Of a stretch of 64,000 nucleotides of DNA, positions 17,538 to 27,219 are shown in pieces. Position 1 is the stretch's first letter, and each line of letters begins with the position of its first letter. A program made the translations under genes and the position numbers. The notes under the pieces were generated by a model. That model had not been told where the DNA came from. It searched no databases and worked only from the letters and a program-made list of their open reading frames with translations. The DNA is from Microcystis aeruginosa FD4 (GTDB lineage Bacteria; Cyanobacteriota; Cyanobacteriia; Cyanobacteriales; Microcystaceae), in NCBI RefSeq assembly GCF_009792235.1, contig NZ_CP046973.1:2666001-2730000 (forward strand), read 5' to 3'.

Positions 17538-19763
17538 ATGTCTAACCAAGAATCGATTTTTCCGTTCTCTCAAAAACCAGTGTATTCCTCCCTATTAAAG
17601 TCGATTTTATCGATAATATCAGTTATTTTAATTATGTTAGCAGTGATCGGCGGGCTAATGATGGTCAGTTTATCATTATGTTGGTCAGAACACAATATTG
17701 ATCGATTAATCCTTGGCTTAGTAGAAGAAATTTTTAACCCATTTGCTTGGATCAAAGTTCCCACAGTTACTAATAGCTATCAATTATTATTACCCACAGT
17801 TATCCTGCTAATTTTTACCCAGTCAATCATTTTCTTGTCTCCGCGTCCGCAAGTTTGGTCAAGATTAGTCATTATTTCTATCACCCTAGCTATCACCCTG
17901 CGCTATCTACTCTGGAGAATTCTGGAAACCTTAAATCTTTCTACCCCTCTCAATGGCTTTTTTAGTTTACTCCTTTTAGGCATTGAGATGATGGTTTTAA
18001 GCAGTAGCATGATTCAGTTAGTTTTAGTCTTAACCACGAAGGATAGACGCAAAGAAGCTGATTTTTATAGCCAAGCGGTGATCGATAAACAGTATTTACC
18101 GACGGTAGATATCCTGATTCCCACCTATAATGAACCAGCTTTCATCTTAAAAAGAACTATTATTGGTTGTCAAGCCCTTAATTATCCCCATAAAAATATT
18201 TATATTCTCGATGATACCCAGAGAGCAGAAATTCATCAATTGGCAGAAAAATTAAATTGTCATTATCTGACTCGTGAGGATAGAAAAAACGCTAAAGCAG
18301 GTAATTTAAACCATGCTCTCAGACAAACTCAAGGAGAATTAGTGGTGGTTTTTGACGCAGATTTTATTCCTTGTCAGAACTTTCTAGAAAGAACTGTTGG
18401 CTGGTTTCAAAATCCCAAAATTGCCTTAGTGCAAACTCCCCAAAGCTTTTATAATGCAGATACTATTGCCCATAACTTAGGTTTAGAAAATATCGTTACT
18501 CCCGACGAAGAATTATTTTATCGTCATATCCAACCAGCTAAAGATGGGGTGGGTAGTCCTGTCTGCGCTGGCACTTCTTTTATTGTCAGAAGAAAAGCCT
18601 TAGAGGAAGTGGGCTACTTTAATATAGAATCTATTAGTGAAGACTATTTTACCGGGATTGCTATCTCTGCCAAAGGTTATGAAGTTATTTACTTAAATGA
18701 AAAACTCAGTGCTGGTTTATCTGCCGAAAGTTTATCAGCTTATTTACGGCAAAGATTGCGCTGGGCAAGGGGAACTTTACAGGCCTTTTTTATCAAAGCT
18801 AATCCCCTAAAAATTGCGGGACTAACTATACCCCAAAGATTGGCACACTTAGAAGGACTTTTATCTTGGTTTTCTCCCTTAGCTCGTTTATTTTCTCTGC
18901 TTATTCCTCTCCTTTATACCTTTGGATATATCGTACCTTTGAACATTACCATCGATGAGACAATCTATATCTTTTTACCCTACATGATGCTGCAGTTAGG
19001 CACTTATCACTGGTTAAATTCTCGCTCGCGCTCGATTGTTTTTTCTGAGGTACTATCGATGATTATTTGTGTCCCAACATCCCTAACAGTTCTCCATGTT
19101 CTTTGGAAACCCTTTGACAAAGGATTTCAGGTGACACCGAAGGGAATTGCTCGCCAAAATTATCAATATAATTGGCGTTTATCCTACCCATTGCTCTTTT
19201 TCCTAACTATTACTTTAATTAGTATTTTCTTTAATTTAAATCATCATAATTATCAAGAAAGTCACCTAAATTTTGGCTTGATTTTGGCTATATATAACGT
19301 GGTTATTATCATGACTGCTTTAGTGGCTTTATTGGAAGCTCCCCTCGCCCTAGAAACTCAATACCAATTGCTGGAATATCCTGTTAACTTGATAACAGAA
19401 TCGGATATAATCATACAGGGCAATCTGAAAAAACTTTCGGAAATAGGGGCAGAAATTAACCTGAGTCAACCCATCTACCCGCCCGAATTACTCCTAGATA
19501 TTTTAGGCGAAGATTTGCGCCTATCGTCTCATCTAGTCAATCTAGAAAAACGAGGAAAAATCTGGCAAGCAACCCTTAAATTCCAGCCACTTAGCCTATC
19601 AGAGCAGAGAAAACTAATTAATTTTCTGTTCTGTCGTCCTCAGCGCTGGCCAGTGAAAAATACGGCGGGAGAATTACAATCTCTTTGGTTGCTAATTATC
19701 AGCTTTTGTCGGGGAATAGGCTTGATTTGTCGGGTATTTCTGAATCGAAAAACAGCCCTTTAG
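17538..19763 (+). CDS. Cellulose-synthase-like family 2 glycosyltransferase
   Basis: The ATG at 17538 follows AAGGAG at 17528-17533 and gives 741 residues; an earlier start at 17418 lacks such a site. Four membrane segments precede a processive GT2 domain with ILIPTYNEPAFI, DDTQR, the DADFIP metal site, the SISEDYFTG acidic motif and QRLRWARG. More membrane helices follow, then a soluble tail. The tail sits where BcsA has its c-di-GMP-binding PilZ domain, but RxxxR and (D/N)xSxxG are not intact (YQLLEYPVNLI; NLSQPI). It probably makes an exported beta-glucan-like polysaccharide. No BcsB-like partner is next to it. Confidence 0.85.
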   Translation: MSNQESIFPFSQKPVYSSLLKSILSIISVILIMLAVIGGLMMVSLSLCWSEHNIDRLILGLVEEIFNPFAWIKVPTVTNSYQLLLPTVILLIFTQSIIFLSPRPQVWSRLVIISITLAITLRYLLWRILETLNLSTPLNGFFSLLLLGIEMMVLSSSMIQLVLVLTTKDRRKEADFYSQAVIDKQYLPTVDILIPTYNEPAFILKRTIIGCQALNYPHKNIYILDDTQRAEIHQLAEKLNCHYLTREDRKNAKAGNLNHALRQTQGELVVVFDADFIPCQNFLERTVGWFQNPKIALVQTPQSFYNADTIAHNLGLENIVTPDEELFYRHIQPAKDGVGSPVCAGTSFIVRRKALEEVGYFNIESISEDYFTGIAISAKGYEVIYLNEKLSAGLSAESLSAYLRQRLRWARGTLQAFFIKANPLKIAGLTIPQRLAHLEGLLSWFSPLARLFSLLIPLLYTFGYIVPLNITIDETIYIFLPYMMLQLGTYHWLNSRSRSIVFSEVLSMIICVPTSLTVLHVLWKPFDKGFQVTPKGIARQNYQYNWRLSYPLLFFLTITLISIFFNLNHHNYQESHLNFGLILAIYNVVIIMTALVALLEAPLALETQYQLLEYPVNLITESDIIIQGNLKKLSEIGAEINLSQPIYPPELLLDILGEDLRLSSHLVNLEKRGKIWQATLKFQPLSLSEQRKLINFLFCRPQRWPVKNTAGELQSLWLLIISFCRGIGLICRVFLNRKTAL

Positions 19764-19877
19764 TTTCGTCAAAAGTCGAAAATACTTATCGGACAATTAC
19801 CTGCTGTTTGTCGTATCAACTGGCCTTTGTCTGTGATTTTACTCACAGTGCTATTCCTGTATTCTCACAGTTGTCAC

Positions 19878-19904
19878 TTGACCAAAACTTGACAGTATTA
19901 TAAT
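19878..19904 (+). promoter_or_regulatory. Sigma-70-like promoter of the pseudopilin gene
   Basis: TTGACC at 19878-19883 and a perfect TATAAT at 19899-19904 are 15 bases apart. They lie about 20 bases before the start codon at 19923, which would leave a very short leader. Confidence 0.5.
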
Positions 19905-19922
19905 AAAAGTAACCATTCTTAG

Positions 19923-21542
19923 ATGGACTGGCTTATGAAAAATCGTTTATACCTTGACCTGATGGCTAATAAGGAAAAAGGGTTTGCCTTGCCTCTTGCC
20001 CTGTTAATTGGACTTATCCTGATGGGAACAGGAATAACTATGATGATGCGCGCGCAAGGAGACCAATCGAAAGTAGTTGCCCAAAAAGCCCGGGCTGATA
20101 GTTTAGCAAGTGCCGAAGCTGGGGTAGCTCGCGTGCAGGATTTACTCAATAGCGTTCGAGTTATGGCGAAGTTTCCTAGTCATTGTAAATCTGGGGAAGA
20201 CTGTTGGCAGACCGCCGAAGTGGCTACTAATCCCAGTACCAAATTACAAAAAGATTTAAAAAAATTAGCCATTGCCACCGCCTGTGGTAATGACAGTCGT
20301 AGGGATGAAATTGCCAACAAAATCCTCGCACCAACTAATCAACGAGCAGAAAATCCAGGATTAAGAGATTTGACTACTGGTGAATGGTTTGATCTCGGTA
20401 ATAATCGTTATTATCGCATGGTTGGATACAATTTTACCCCAAGGTCTGACCCCAAGATTCTGGGTTGGGGATATCTCACCCTCGAAGGACGTTCTCGCAC
20501 CAGTCCCGAAACAGACTTAACTAAAACTAATATCGATAGAGATAGTGACGATAATGCCGCCTCCCGTAACCGGGTGGTGGTAACTATCCATATTGTTGGT
20601 TCCCTTCCCCCCGCATTCAATCGCTCCAAGGCTCCGGCTTTGTGGATAAACAAGGGGGCCACGGAAGATGCAGATCAAACCAGCCAGATGAGGTCGAATG
20701 CGGAGTATTCTGGCGGTGCTAAATTTGAAGGGGATGTGGTGATGAGCGATACCACATTTGACAAGGGAACTTTGCAACCAAAGCTAGAATGTTTTATTAA
20801 CACGAACAAAATTCAACAGCCCAGACCTGCACTCGATACCCCCTACAAAGCGCAATTTGTCGATGAGAGCTTACCCAGTTTACCGAAGATTCCCGACAAC
20901 GTTCCCGATAACCAGCGAAACCTAAAACTCTCCGAGAGCAAGACCATTTTTCCCAGAAGAGATGGGGATGGTGACATCACTGATACCACTTCTACCCGCA
21001 AGATTAACGATCAAGACGTAGAGGTATACGAGTATATCTTTGATTCTATCGACTTGAATGATCGGGAAATTACCATTACTCCAGGAGAACGGGTAATTTT
21101 CTATGTTAGACAGGATATTACTGGTAACGGTGGCATCGAACACGACTGCAGCACTGTTAGCTCACCCACGGTTTGTAAAGCGGGCAATCTACAGATTTAT
21201 GCCTATAATCAATTAGCTTCAGATTCTGCGCAAATTTGTCTGAAAGGGAGCAAAAAACTAGAAGCGTTTATCTTTGCTCCTAACTATTCCCTCGGCAAAA
21301 ACGGTAGCGGTGCTTTCGTCGGTGCCGCCTGGGGTAAAGATTGGGGCAAAAAGACGGACTGTGGCTCAAATAACGATGCTGTTGCTGTTACCCAAGGGGT
21401 AGAATGGACTGACTTACTCATCCCGAAACCAGGCTACTTAAAAAGTTTGCCCCGAGTTGGTAAGATTGCCAGTTGGTGTCAGGAACCCATACCGGAAAAG
21501 GATGATACCCCCACGAAGCCATCTAAGTGTGTACCCGATTAA
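19923..21542 (+). CDS. Type IV pseudopilin-like secreted protein
   Basis: The 539-residue product starts with a short basic leader and then KGFALPLALLIGLILMGTG, which fits a prepilin-type cleavage site (after KG, before F) and the hydrophobic pilin helix, followed by a helix with an SAEAGVARVQDLL repeat typical of PilX-like proteins. The remaining 450 or so residues are polar and probably extracellular, with scattered cysteines that could pair. It is far longer than a major pilin and shorter than HpsA-type proteins. It is probably a minor pilus or secretion component; no other pilus gene is adjacent. Confidence 0.7.
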   Translation: MDWLMKNRLYLDLMANKEKGFALPLALLIGLILMGTGITMMMRAQGDQSKVVAQKARADSLASAEAGVARVQDLLNSVRVMAKFPSHCKSGEDCWQTAEVATNPSTKLQKDLKKLAIATACGNDSRRDEIANKILAPTNQRAENPGLRDLTTGEWFDLGNNRYYRMVGYNFTPRSDPKILGWGYLTLEGRSRTSPETDLTKTNIDRDSDDNAASRNRVVVTIHIVGSLPPAFNRSKAPALWINKGATEDADQTSQMRSNAEYSGGAKFEGDVVMSDTTFDKGTLQPKLECFINTNKIQQPRPALDTPYKAQFVDESLPSLPKIPDNVPDNQRNLKLSESKTIFPRRDGDGDITDTTSTRKINDQDVEVYEYIFDSIDLNDREITITPGERVIFYVRQDITGNGGIEHDCSTVSSPTVCKAGNLQIYAYNQLASDSAQICLKGSKKLEAFIFAPNYSLGKNGSGAFVGAAWGKDWGKKTDCGSNNDAVAVTQGVEWTDLLIPKPGYLKSLPRVGKIASWCQEPIPEKDDTPTKPSKCVPD

Positions 21543-21591
21543 TTTCCCGATTGCTTCACCCTCTCCCAGTCCCTAAAAAACTTGAATAGAG

Positions 21592-21620
21592 AAAGGGTGG
21601 ATTCAGTCCATCCTTTTTTT
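21592..21620 (+). terminator. Terminator of the pseudopilin gene
   Basis: The stem AAAGGGTGGA against TCCATCCTTT (one G-T pair) is followed by a run of T. Read the other way it overlaps the last codons of the convergent membrane-protein gene. Confidence 0.65.
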
Positions 21621-22365
21621 AACTTATCGGGTTGTTGAGGGGGGTTGAGGATTTCGGTTCAGGACAGGTTTTATTGGTGAAATCACAGCGATAAATTGCC
21701 GGTTTTTGCCAACTGAGGGGAATTTCCAGCAAATCCCTCGAACCGGTCATGGCTTGTCCCAGAAAGAGAGCCAGAGCGATACAATTGAGAATTGTATGGG
21801 CAATGCGCCAACGATGGGAACGGTCTTTATAGATATCTTCGACAATGGCCAGAGAGAAAATCATCAGTAATGATGCCGCCATACCGATATAGTAGTGGGA
21901 CCAGTACCATTGGGCCGAGAGTCGCCAGACTCCATCCTGAGAACCGATAATAATTAAACCCATGCCAGTCAGGGTGGCAAAAATTCCGCGCCAGAGGCCT
22001 TGTCTAGCGCGGTAGAGACAGACCAAAGAGGTAATGGTGACAAAAAACATCAAAATCACAAAAAAGACCTGAAAGGAGTCTAATTTTCCGTCTTTTTGTT
22101 GATCGACAAAACCATTAAAACCGTAAACGACCGAGTAAGCTAGTGCTAACAGGTTAACCCCTACCACTGTACCCGTTAACCAGCGGCCTAAGCGTAGATG
22201 TTCTGGCCCAGCCACTGGGGGAATTTTACTTTTATTTCCTGCGTTGGTTTCTAGGCGACGTTGACGGGTTTGCCAAGCAAAGTTAACTACGAGGCCGATA
22301 ATAGGGAAAACGACCACTATTGCTAGGACAGGATGAATTAGAGCCAGAAAATCGACGAATTGCAT
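21619..22365 (-). CDS. DUF4079-like membrane protein
   Basis: Taking the start at MQFVDFLALIHPVLAI (22365) gives 248 residues; an ATG 36 bases earlier adds an unlikely polar extension. About six hydrophobic segments are visible, with several conserved-looking histidines (HPVL near the N-terminus, WSHYYIGMA, AHTILNC) that suggest a cytochrome-b561-like heme fold. This matches the cyanobacterial DUF4079 family as I recall it; no function is established. It is convergent with the pseudopilin gene. Confidence 0.65.
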   Translation of the reverse strand: MQFVDFLALIHPVLAIVVVFPIIGLVVNFAWQTRQRRLETNAGNKSKIPPVAGPEHLRLGRWLTGTVVGVNLLALAYSVVYGFNGFVDQQKDGKLDSFQVFFVILMFFVTITSLVCLYRARQGLWRGIFATLTGMGLIIIGSQDGVWRLSAQWYWSHYYIGMAASLLMIFSLAIVEDIYKDRSHRWRIAHTILNCIALALFLGQAMTGSRDLLEIPLSWQKPAIYRCDFTNKTCPEPKSSTPLNNPIS

Positions 22366-22477
22366 ATAAATATCCCGAAAATCTCCGCAGAAAATCGTCA
22401 ATAGTTGACAAGCTATAGCCTTGTTTTTTCAGCTTATCGCAGATATCAGGAGCCTGTCGTCAGGAGATTATTTTTAT

Positions 22478-22570
22478 TTATTCTCCCCACACCCTACACC
22501 CCACACCCTACACCCCACACCCCACACCCTACACCCCACAACACCCCACACCCTACACCCCACACCCCCA
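22478..22570. repeat. CCCCACACCCTACA low-complexity repeat
   Basis: The words CCCCACACCCTACACC and CCACACCC are repeated about eight times in 90 bases before murE. Related tracts occur at 7420-7445 and in complement at 12270-12310. Short frames over it are not believable genes. Confidence 0.85.
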
Positions 22571-22646
22571 CTTGCCATTTCGGTCTAGGAACCTCTTTGA
22601 TTATCGGCTAATCTAAAAGCAGCAATCCCTAGATTCAATCCTGACT

Positions 22647-24137
22647 ATGAAACTGCAAGAACTTTTAACAAATATAACTCCGGTTTCCCCGATTTCTTCT
22701 CCTATCGCTTCTATTACCGAGATTACAGGAATTTCCACCAACTCCCATGCTTGTCAACCGGGAGATCTATTTATCGGTTTACCCGGTACTCGCGTCGATG
22801 GCGGCGAATTTTGGCGTTCTGCTTTGGAAACCGGGGCCGTAGCGGCGATTATCTCCCCGGCAGCCGCAGCTAAATTTCCCCCTCCGGAGGATGCTTCGGT
22901 GATGGTTGTGGAAGATTTAGTTGCTGCCACTGCTGCGATCGCTGCCAAATTTTATCATTATCCTGCCCAAACCCTAAAATTAATCGGTGTGACGGGAACC
23001 AACGGCAAAACCACCACCACCCATCTAATTGAATATTTTCTCAGCCAAGCAGAGATTCCCACCGCTTTATTCGGTACTCTTTACACCCGTTGGCAAGGAT
23101 TCCAAGAAACCGCTAATCATACCACCCCTTTCGCTAACGAGTTACAAGCTAGTTTAGCCAAAGCGGTGAGCGCCGGCAATGAAATCGCCGTCATGGAAGT
23201 TAGTTCCCATGCACTGGCCCAGGGACGGGTACAGGGTTGTACTTTTCCCGTGACGGTGTTTACCAATCTCACCAGGGACCATCTCGATTATCACCTCGAT
23301 ATGGAGGATTATTTTGCCGCTAAAGCTAAATTATTTAGTCCCGATTATCTGCAAGGTAAGGCGATTATTAACCTTGATGATGAATATGGTCAACGATTAG
23401 CGGCCTCCCTCTCTCCACAACAGGTTTTAACCTATAGTGTGTCCGATGCTAGTGCCGATTTTTATACTAAAGATTTACACTATCAACCCACGGGAGTGGA
23501 AGGGGTGATGGTGACTCCCCAAGGGGAAATAGCCTTTGCTTCTCCTCTGGTGGGTCAATATAATCTAGCTAACCTCTTAGCGGCGGTGGCGGCAGTGTTA
23601 GAATGTGGTGTAGATTTAGGGAAAGTAATCGGTCAAATTCCCCAGTTTTCAGGAGTACCGGGGCGGATGGAACGGGTTAGCACCGCCCCTGACCAAGATA
23701 TCAGCGTCATTGTCGATTATGCCCATACTCCCGACAGTTTAGAGAATGTTTTAACAGCTTCCCGGCCCTTTATTTCCGGTCGGATGATTTGTGTTTTTGG
23801 TTGTGGCGGCGATCGAGATCGAACCAAACGGCCGTTAATGGGTAAAATAGCCGCAGAATTAGCAGATTTAGCCATAGTTACCTCCGATAATCCCCGCACA
23901 GAGTCTCCCGAACGAATTCTTGAGGATATTATCGCTGGCATTCCCCCAGAAATTACTGTTCAGGTAATTAGCGATCGCGCTTTGGCCATTGACACGGCTA
24001 TTCAAGCAGCACAACCGGGAGACGGAGTAATTATTGCGGGTAAGGGTCACGAAGACTATCAAATTTTGGGGACAGAAAAAATCCCTTTCGATGACCGCGA
24101 ACAGGCCCGGACCGCTTTGGTGAAAGTGAAAAAGTGA
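22647..24137 (+). CDS. murE: UDP-MurNAc-L-Ala-D-Glu:meso-diaminopimelate ligase
   Basis: The 496-residue enzyme adds the third residue of the peptidoglycan stem peptide in the cytoplasm. It has the Mur-ligase P-loop GVTGTNGKTTTTHL near residue 115, the TTPFANELQ and SSHALAQGRV central-domain segments, and the DNPR motif in TSDNPRTESP, which marks specificity for meso-diaminopimelate rather than lysine. The C-terminal GKGHEDYQ is present. The length is normal. It is a single gene after a repeat tract. Confidence 0.97.
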   Translation: MKLQELLTNITPVSPISSPIASITEITGISTNSHACQPGDLFIGLPGTRVDGGEFWRSALETGAVAAIISPAAAAKFPPPEDASVMVVEDLVAATAAIAAKFYHYPAQTLKLIGVTGTNGKTTTTHLIEYFLSQAEIPTALFGTLYTRWQGFQETANHTTPFANELQASLAKAVSAGNEIAVMEVSSHALAQGRVQGCTFPVTVFTNLTRDHLDYHLDMEDYFAAKAKLFSPDYLQGKAIINLDDEYGQRLAASLSPQQVLTYSVSDASADFYTKDLHYQPTGVEGVMVTPQGEIAFASPLVGQYNLANLLAAVAAVLECGVDLGKVIGQIPQFSGVPGRMERVSTAPDQDISVIVDYAHTPDSLENVLTASRPFISGRMICVFGCGGDRDRTKRPLMGKIAAELADLAIVTSDNPRTESPERILEDIIAGIPPEITVQVISDRALAIDTAIQAAQPGDGVIIAGKGHEDYQILGTEKIPFDDREQARTALVKVKK

Positions 24138-24308
24138 TTAGGGGATAGGAGACAGTTATCAGTTGCCAGTAAACAGTTATCAGTGACCAGTGAACAGGCC
24201 ATCGGCGAATTTTTACCTAAAATGTCGGATGAATGCCCCCGCTACATTTTTCGACAAGATAAGCTTTTACGCATTTAAGTTACATTGACAGCATTACCCT
24301 TATTTTTC

Positions 24309-24452
24309 AGTGGGTGGAATTAAATATAAGATGAACCTAGGTTGGGCTTCGGCCGTGAGCTTTTGCCGAACGGTTGAAGCATGAAACCCAACGCCCGATT
24401 ATGTTACGAAGTGCGCTAACCCATCTTACAAATAATTGTGCCTCCCTACTTA
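24309..24452. repeat. About 145-bp dispersed repeat, copy 1
   Basis: The stretch runs from GTGGGTGGAATTAAATATAA to TTGTGCCTCCCTACTT and contains the pair CTTCGGCCGTGAGC and GCCGAACGGTTGAAGC. Nearly the same sequence occurs at 46279-46430, inside a transposase relic, and a partial inverted copy at 51485-51573. It abuts the 5' break of the tnpB pseudogene. No coding capacity is seen. The spacer 24138-24308 holds TCAGTGACCAGTG-type words only. Confidence 0.8.
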
Positions 24453-24465
24453 TTAAACGGGTAAG

Positions 24466-25293
24466 AGTTGTTAGACGTGCTGACGGTTATTATTGCCAGT
24501 TTTTGATTGACGTAGAACGGCAAGAATACAACGGGACAAATAACAGGAATTGACTTAGGGTTAAAGGAATTTTATACCGATGCTCAAGGCAATACCGTAG
24601 AAAATCCACGTTATTTAAGCAAATCAGAAAAACGACTAAAAAAAGCACAAAGGAGATTATCAAAACGGTTCCGTCAAGGAAAAAAACAGTCTAAAAACTA
24701 TCACAAGCAACGGATAAAAGTAGCTAGGCTTCATCTTAAAGTGTCAAGACAACGTCAAGACAAAGCAATTAAAGACGCTTTGGCGTTAGTCCAGTCTAAT
24801 GATCTGGTAGTCTATGAGGCTTTAAAGGTAAGAGACTTAGTCAAAAACCGTAAGCTGGCCAAGTCGATTTCTGATGCTTCTTGGTATCAATTCACTGAAT
24901 GGTTGAATTATTTGGCGTTGTCAGATCAGAATATGAAAGACGCAATGCAATCCTTGCTATCAAAGTAATTTCAGTTCCCAGCTGATTCGGATCATCTTTC
25001 AATTTGACAACGCCAATTATTTTGCTAAGATTTATCGGATTGTTTGTATTGCTGTACCACCGCATTTTACTAGCCAAGATTGTTCAGTTTGTGGAACGAG
25101 AGTTCAAAAAACCTTAAGCACTAGAACTCATCAATGTCCTAATTGTCAAACAGTCTTAGATAGGGAGCATAATGCAGCAATAAATATTCTTAAAAAAGGG
25201 TTACAATATTTGGGAAATCATCTCAACGGTACTGTTGGGCAAACAGAAACCGACCCAAACACCTTGGGAGAGTCCGGCAAGAAAGGTTCTTAA
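24466..25293 (+). pseudogene. tnpB: IS200/IS605-family TnpB pseudogene
   Basis: The 5' part is missing. A strand reading RRADGYYCQFLIDVERQEY is followed by a frameshift near 24528. Then the RuvC-I motif TGIDLGLKEFYTD, a basic helical stretch, and a RuvC-II-like VYEALKVRDL are read in one frame to 24968. After a further disruption (about 24916-25015) the zinc finger CSVCG and CPNCQ and the RuvC-III motif DREHNAAINI run to a stop at 25293. TnpB is an RNA-guided nuclease of IS605 elements; this copy cannot encode a whole protein. Confidence 0.85.
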
Positions 25294-25396
25294 TGGAGAC
25301 ATTGAGAATCTAAGCTGTCTCGTTGAAGCACGGAATTTCCGATAGTGATAGGTCAAGAATCCCCCGTCACAGCGTAGCTTGACGGTGGGAGTATGC
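25294..25396 (+). ncRNA. Right end of the IS605 relic, possible omega-RNA 3' part
   Basis: After the tnpB stop come about 100 bases ending AAGAATCCCCCGTCAC and a hairpin (CCCGTCA against TGACGGTGGG), then GAGTATGCC. In IS605 elements this position encodes the 3' scaffold of the guide RNA used by TnpB, and the hairpin marks the transposon right end. Expression is unknown. From 25397 to 25638 I see no convincing gene; a minus-strand frame there lacks support. Confidence 0.5.
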
Positions 25397-25638
25397 CAAA
25401 GTTTTTCTATGTGTTAGGATTGAGGAATCAAGATTGGCAATCCTAGCATTACCAGTCTTCCAATTCCGAGAATCCCTCGCATGAGTGCTTCGGGGAGCGT
25501 CAAGGCACAATCCTTTAAAGTTAAAATATCTCCCAAAACTGAAAGCGGAGATAGAGCAAAAATTTCCTGATAGCGAAGGGCTAAATGCTTGCCGCTATAG
25601 GAATGAAAACCCCTAATAAGGTCAATTAGTGACTCTAG

Positions 25639-27219
25639 ATGAGCTACTGCGTTAATCCAGCCTGTTCTCAACCGAAAAACGCTCCGACAGCGTCAATCTG
25701 CGAGAATTGCGGTTCAAAACTTCTTCTGCACGAGCGTTATCAAATCCTAAGGATTTTAGGGAAAGGAGGGTTTGGGGCAACTTTTGCTGCATCGGATCTG
25801 TCCCTACCGGGTAAACCAATATGTGTGGTCAAACAACTGCGACCTTCCACTGACGATCCTAAGGTTTTTCGCATGGCCAAAGAACTGTTCGAGCGAGAAG
25901 CGGAAACCTTGGCTAAATTGGAGATTCATCCCCAGGTTCCCCGATTATTAGATTATTTTGAAGATAATCAACAGTTTTATCTAGTTCAAGAATACGTTAA
26001 AGGTCATAACCTGCACCAAGAGGTAAAAAAACGCGGTCCCTTTAGCGAAGCGGGGGTCAAACAGTTTTTAAGCGAACTTTTGCCGATTTTGAAATATATC
26101 CACGCACATAAGGTAATTCATCGGGATATCAAACCCGCTAACCTAATTCGTCGGCAAACAGACCGAAAATTGGTTCTAATTGACTTTGGGGCGGTTACAA
26201 ATCAAGTCAACACTATGATTGCTCATACCAACTCTCAAACCCCTTTCACTAATTTTGCCTTGGGAACCCAAGGTTTTGCCCCTCCTGAACAGATGGTCAT
26301 GCGTCCCGTCTACGCTAGTGATATCTATGCGGTGGGAATTACCTGTCTCTATCTACTCACGGGCAGCTCTCCTAAAGATATCGAAGTTGATGTCAATACA
26401 GGTGAATTACTCTGGGAAAAATTAGTCAAGGTTAGTCCCCAGTTTGCCCAAGTCCTGAAAAGAATGCTGGAAGTCTCTGTCCGTCATCGCTACAAATCCG
26501 CCCAAGAGGTAATGGATGCTTTAGACATGACAGCTTATGCCGATAGTCTAGCCCAAAGTTTAATCGCCGCTCCACTGGTTACTTCCCCGAAACCCCGACA
26601 AGATTCAAACCTGATAGCCAATTCCTCCGTTTCTGCCCCGCCAAGTTGCAAATTTCGCCCCAAAAATCCAGGGGCCTCTCCAGATAATATGCTGGGGGGA
26701 CAGATGGCTTTTTCAATTATTAATACATCTGTATTGGCTAAAGGTAAAGCCCGCAGCACCAAAGAGCTAACCTCACTGAAGAAAAAACCCCGCTTAGATG
26801 AAAAAGCGATTCTCGATGCTTACAATAACGGCCGGCGCAATTTTGCCCAAGAGGAATTACCGAATCTCAATCTGGCCAAAGCAAAACTTTTGGGGGTAAA
26901 TTTCTATCAATCCAAATTAACAGGAACTAATTTACAAGGGGCAGATCTGTCCAATGCTGATCTGGGCCGGGCTAATCTCAGTCAAGCTATTCTCAAAAAT
27001 ACCAATTTAAATAATGCCTATCTCGGTTATGCAGACCTCGAAAGCGCCGATTTACGCGGGGCTAATCTCACCCACGCCCATCTTCGCCACGCTAATCTCA
27101 AAGATGCTAATCTTTGTGGGGCTAATCTCTGTGATGCCCAAGTAACTCAAGAACAAATCGCCTTAGCAAAAACCAATTGGTTAACAGTTATGCCCAGTGG
27201 CAAACGCGGTTTCTGGTAA
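25639..27219 (+). CDS. spkB: Ser/Thr protein kinase with Cys motif and pentapeptide repeats (SpkB type)
   Basis: The 526-residue protein begins with a cysteine motif (C4, C9, C21, C24), then a Hanks-type kinase domain, residues 33-300: glycine loop GKGGFG, catalytic K65, HRDIKPAN with D163 and K165, and DFG at 182-184. After a linker, residues about 410-505 form pentapeptide repeats such as ADLSNADLGRANLSQA. This order matches cyanobacterial SpkB, linked in Synechocystis to oxidative stress and motility. All key catalytic residues are present. Confidence 0.9.
   Translation: MSYCVNPACSQPKNAPTASICENCGSKLLLHERYQILRILGKGGFGATFAASDLSLPGKPICVVKQLRPSTDDPKVFRMAKELFEREAETLAKLEIHPQVPRLLDYFEDNQQFYLVQEYVKGHNLHQEVKKRGPFSEAGVKQFLSELLPILKYIHAHKVIHRDIKPANLIRRQTDRKLVLIDFGAVTNQVNTMIAHTNSQTPFTNFALGTQGFAPPEQMVMRPVYASDIYAVGITCLYLLTGSSPKDIEVDVNTGELLWEKLVKVSPQFAQVLKRMLEVSVRHRYKSAQEVMDALDMTAYADSLAQSLIAAPLVTSPKPRQDSNLIANSSVSAPPSCKFRPKNPGASPDNMLGGQMAFSIINTSVLAKGKARSTKELTSLKKKPRLDEKAILDAYNNGRRNFAQEELPNLNLAKAKLLGVNFYQSKLTGTNLQGADLSNADLGRANLSQAILKNTNLNNAYLGYADLESADLRGANLTHAHLRHANLKDANLCGANLCDAQVTQEQIALAKTNWLTVMPSGKRGFW

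Noticed and set aside
22405..22611. 68-codon frame rich in His-Pro-Thr
   Set aside because: It is produced by the CCCCACACC low-complexity tract.
25414..25671. 85-codon minus-strand frame before spkB
   Set aside because: It overlaps the spkB start by 33 bases, has no clear ribosome-binding site and resembles no family known to me. It cannot be excluded.
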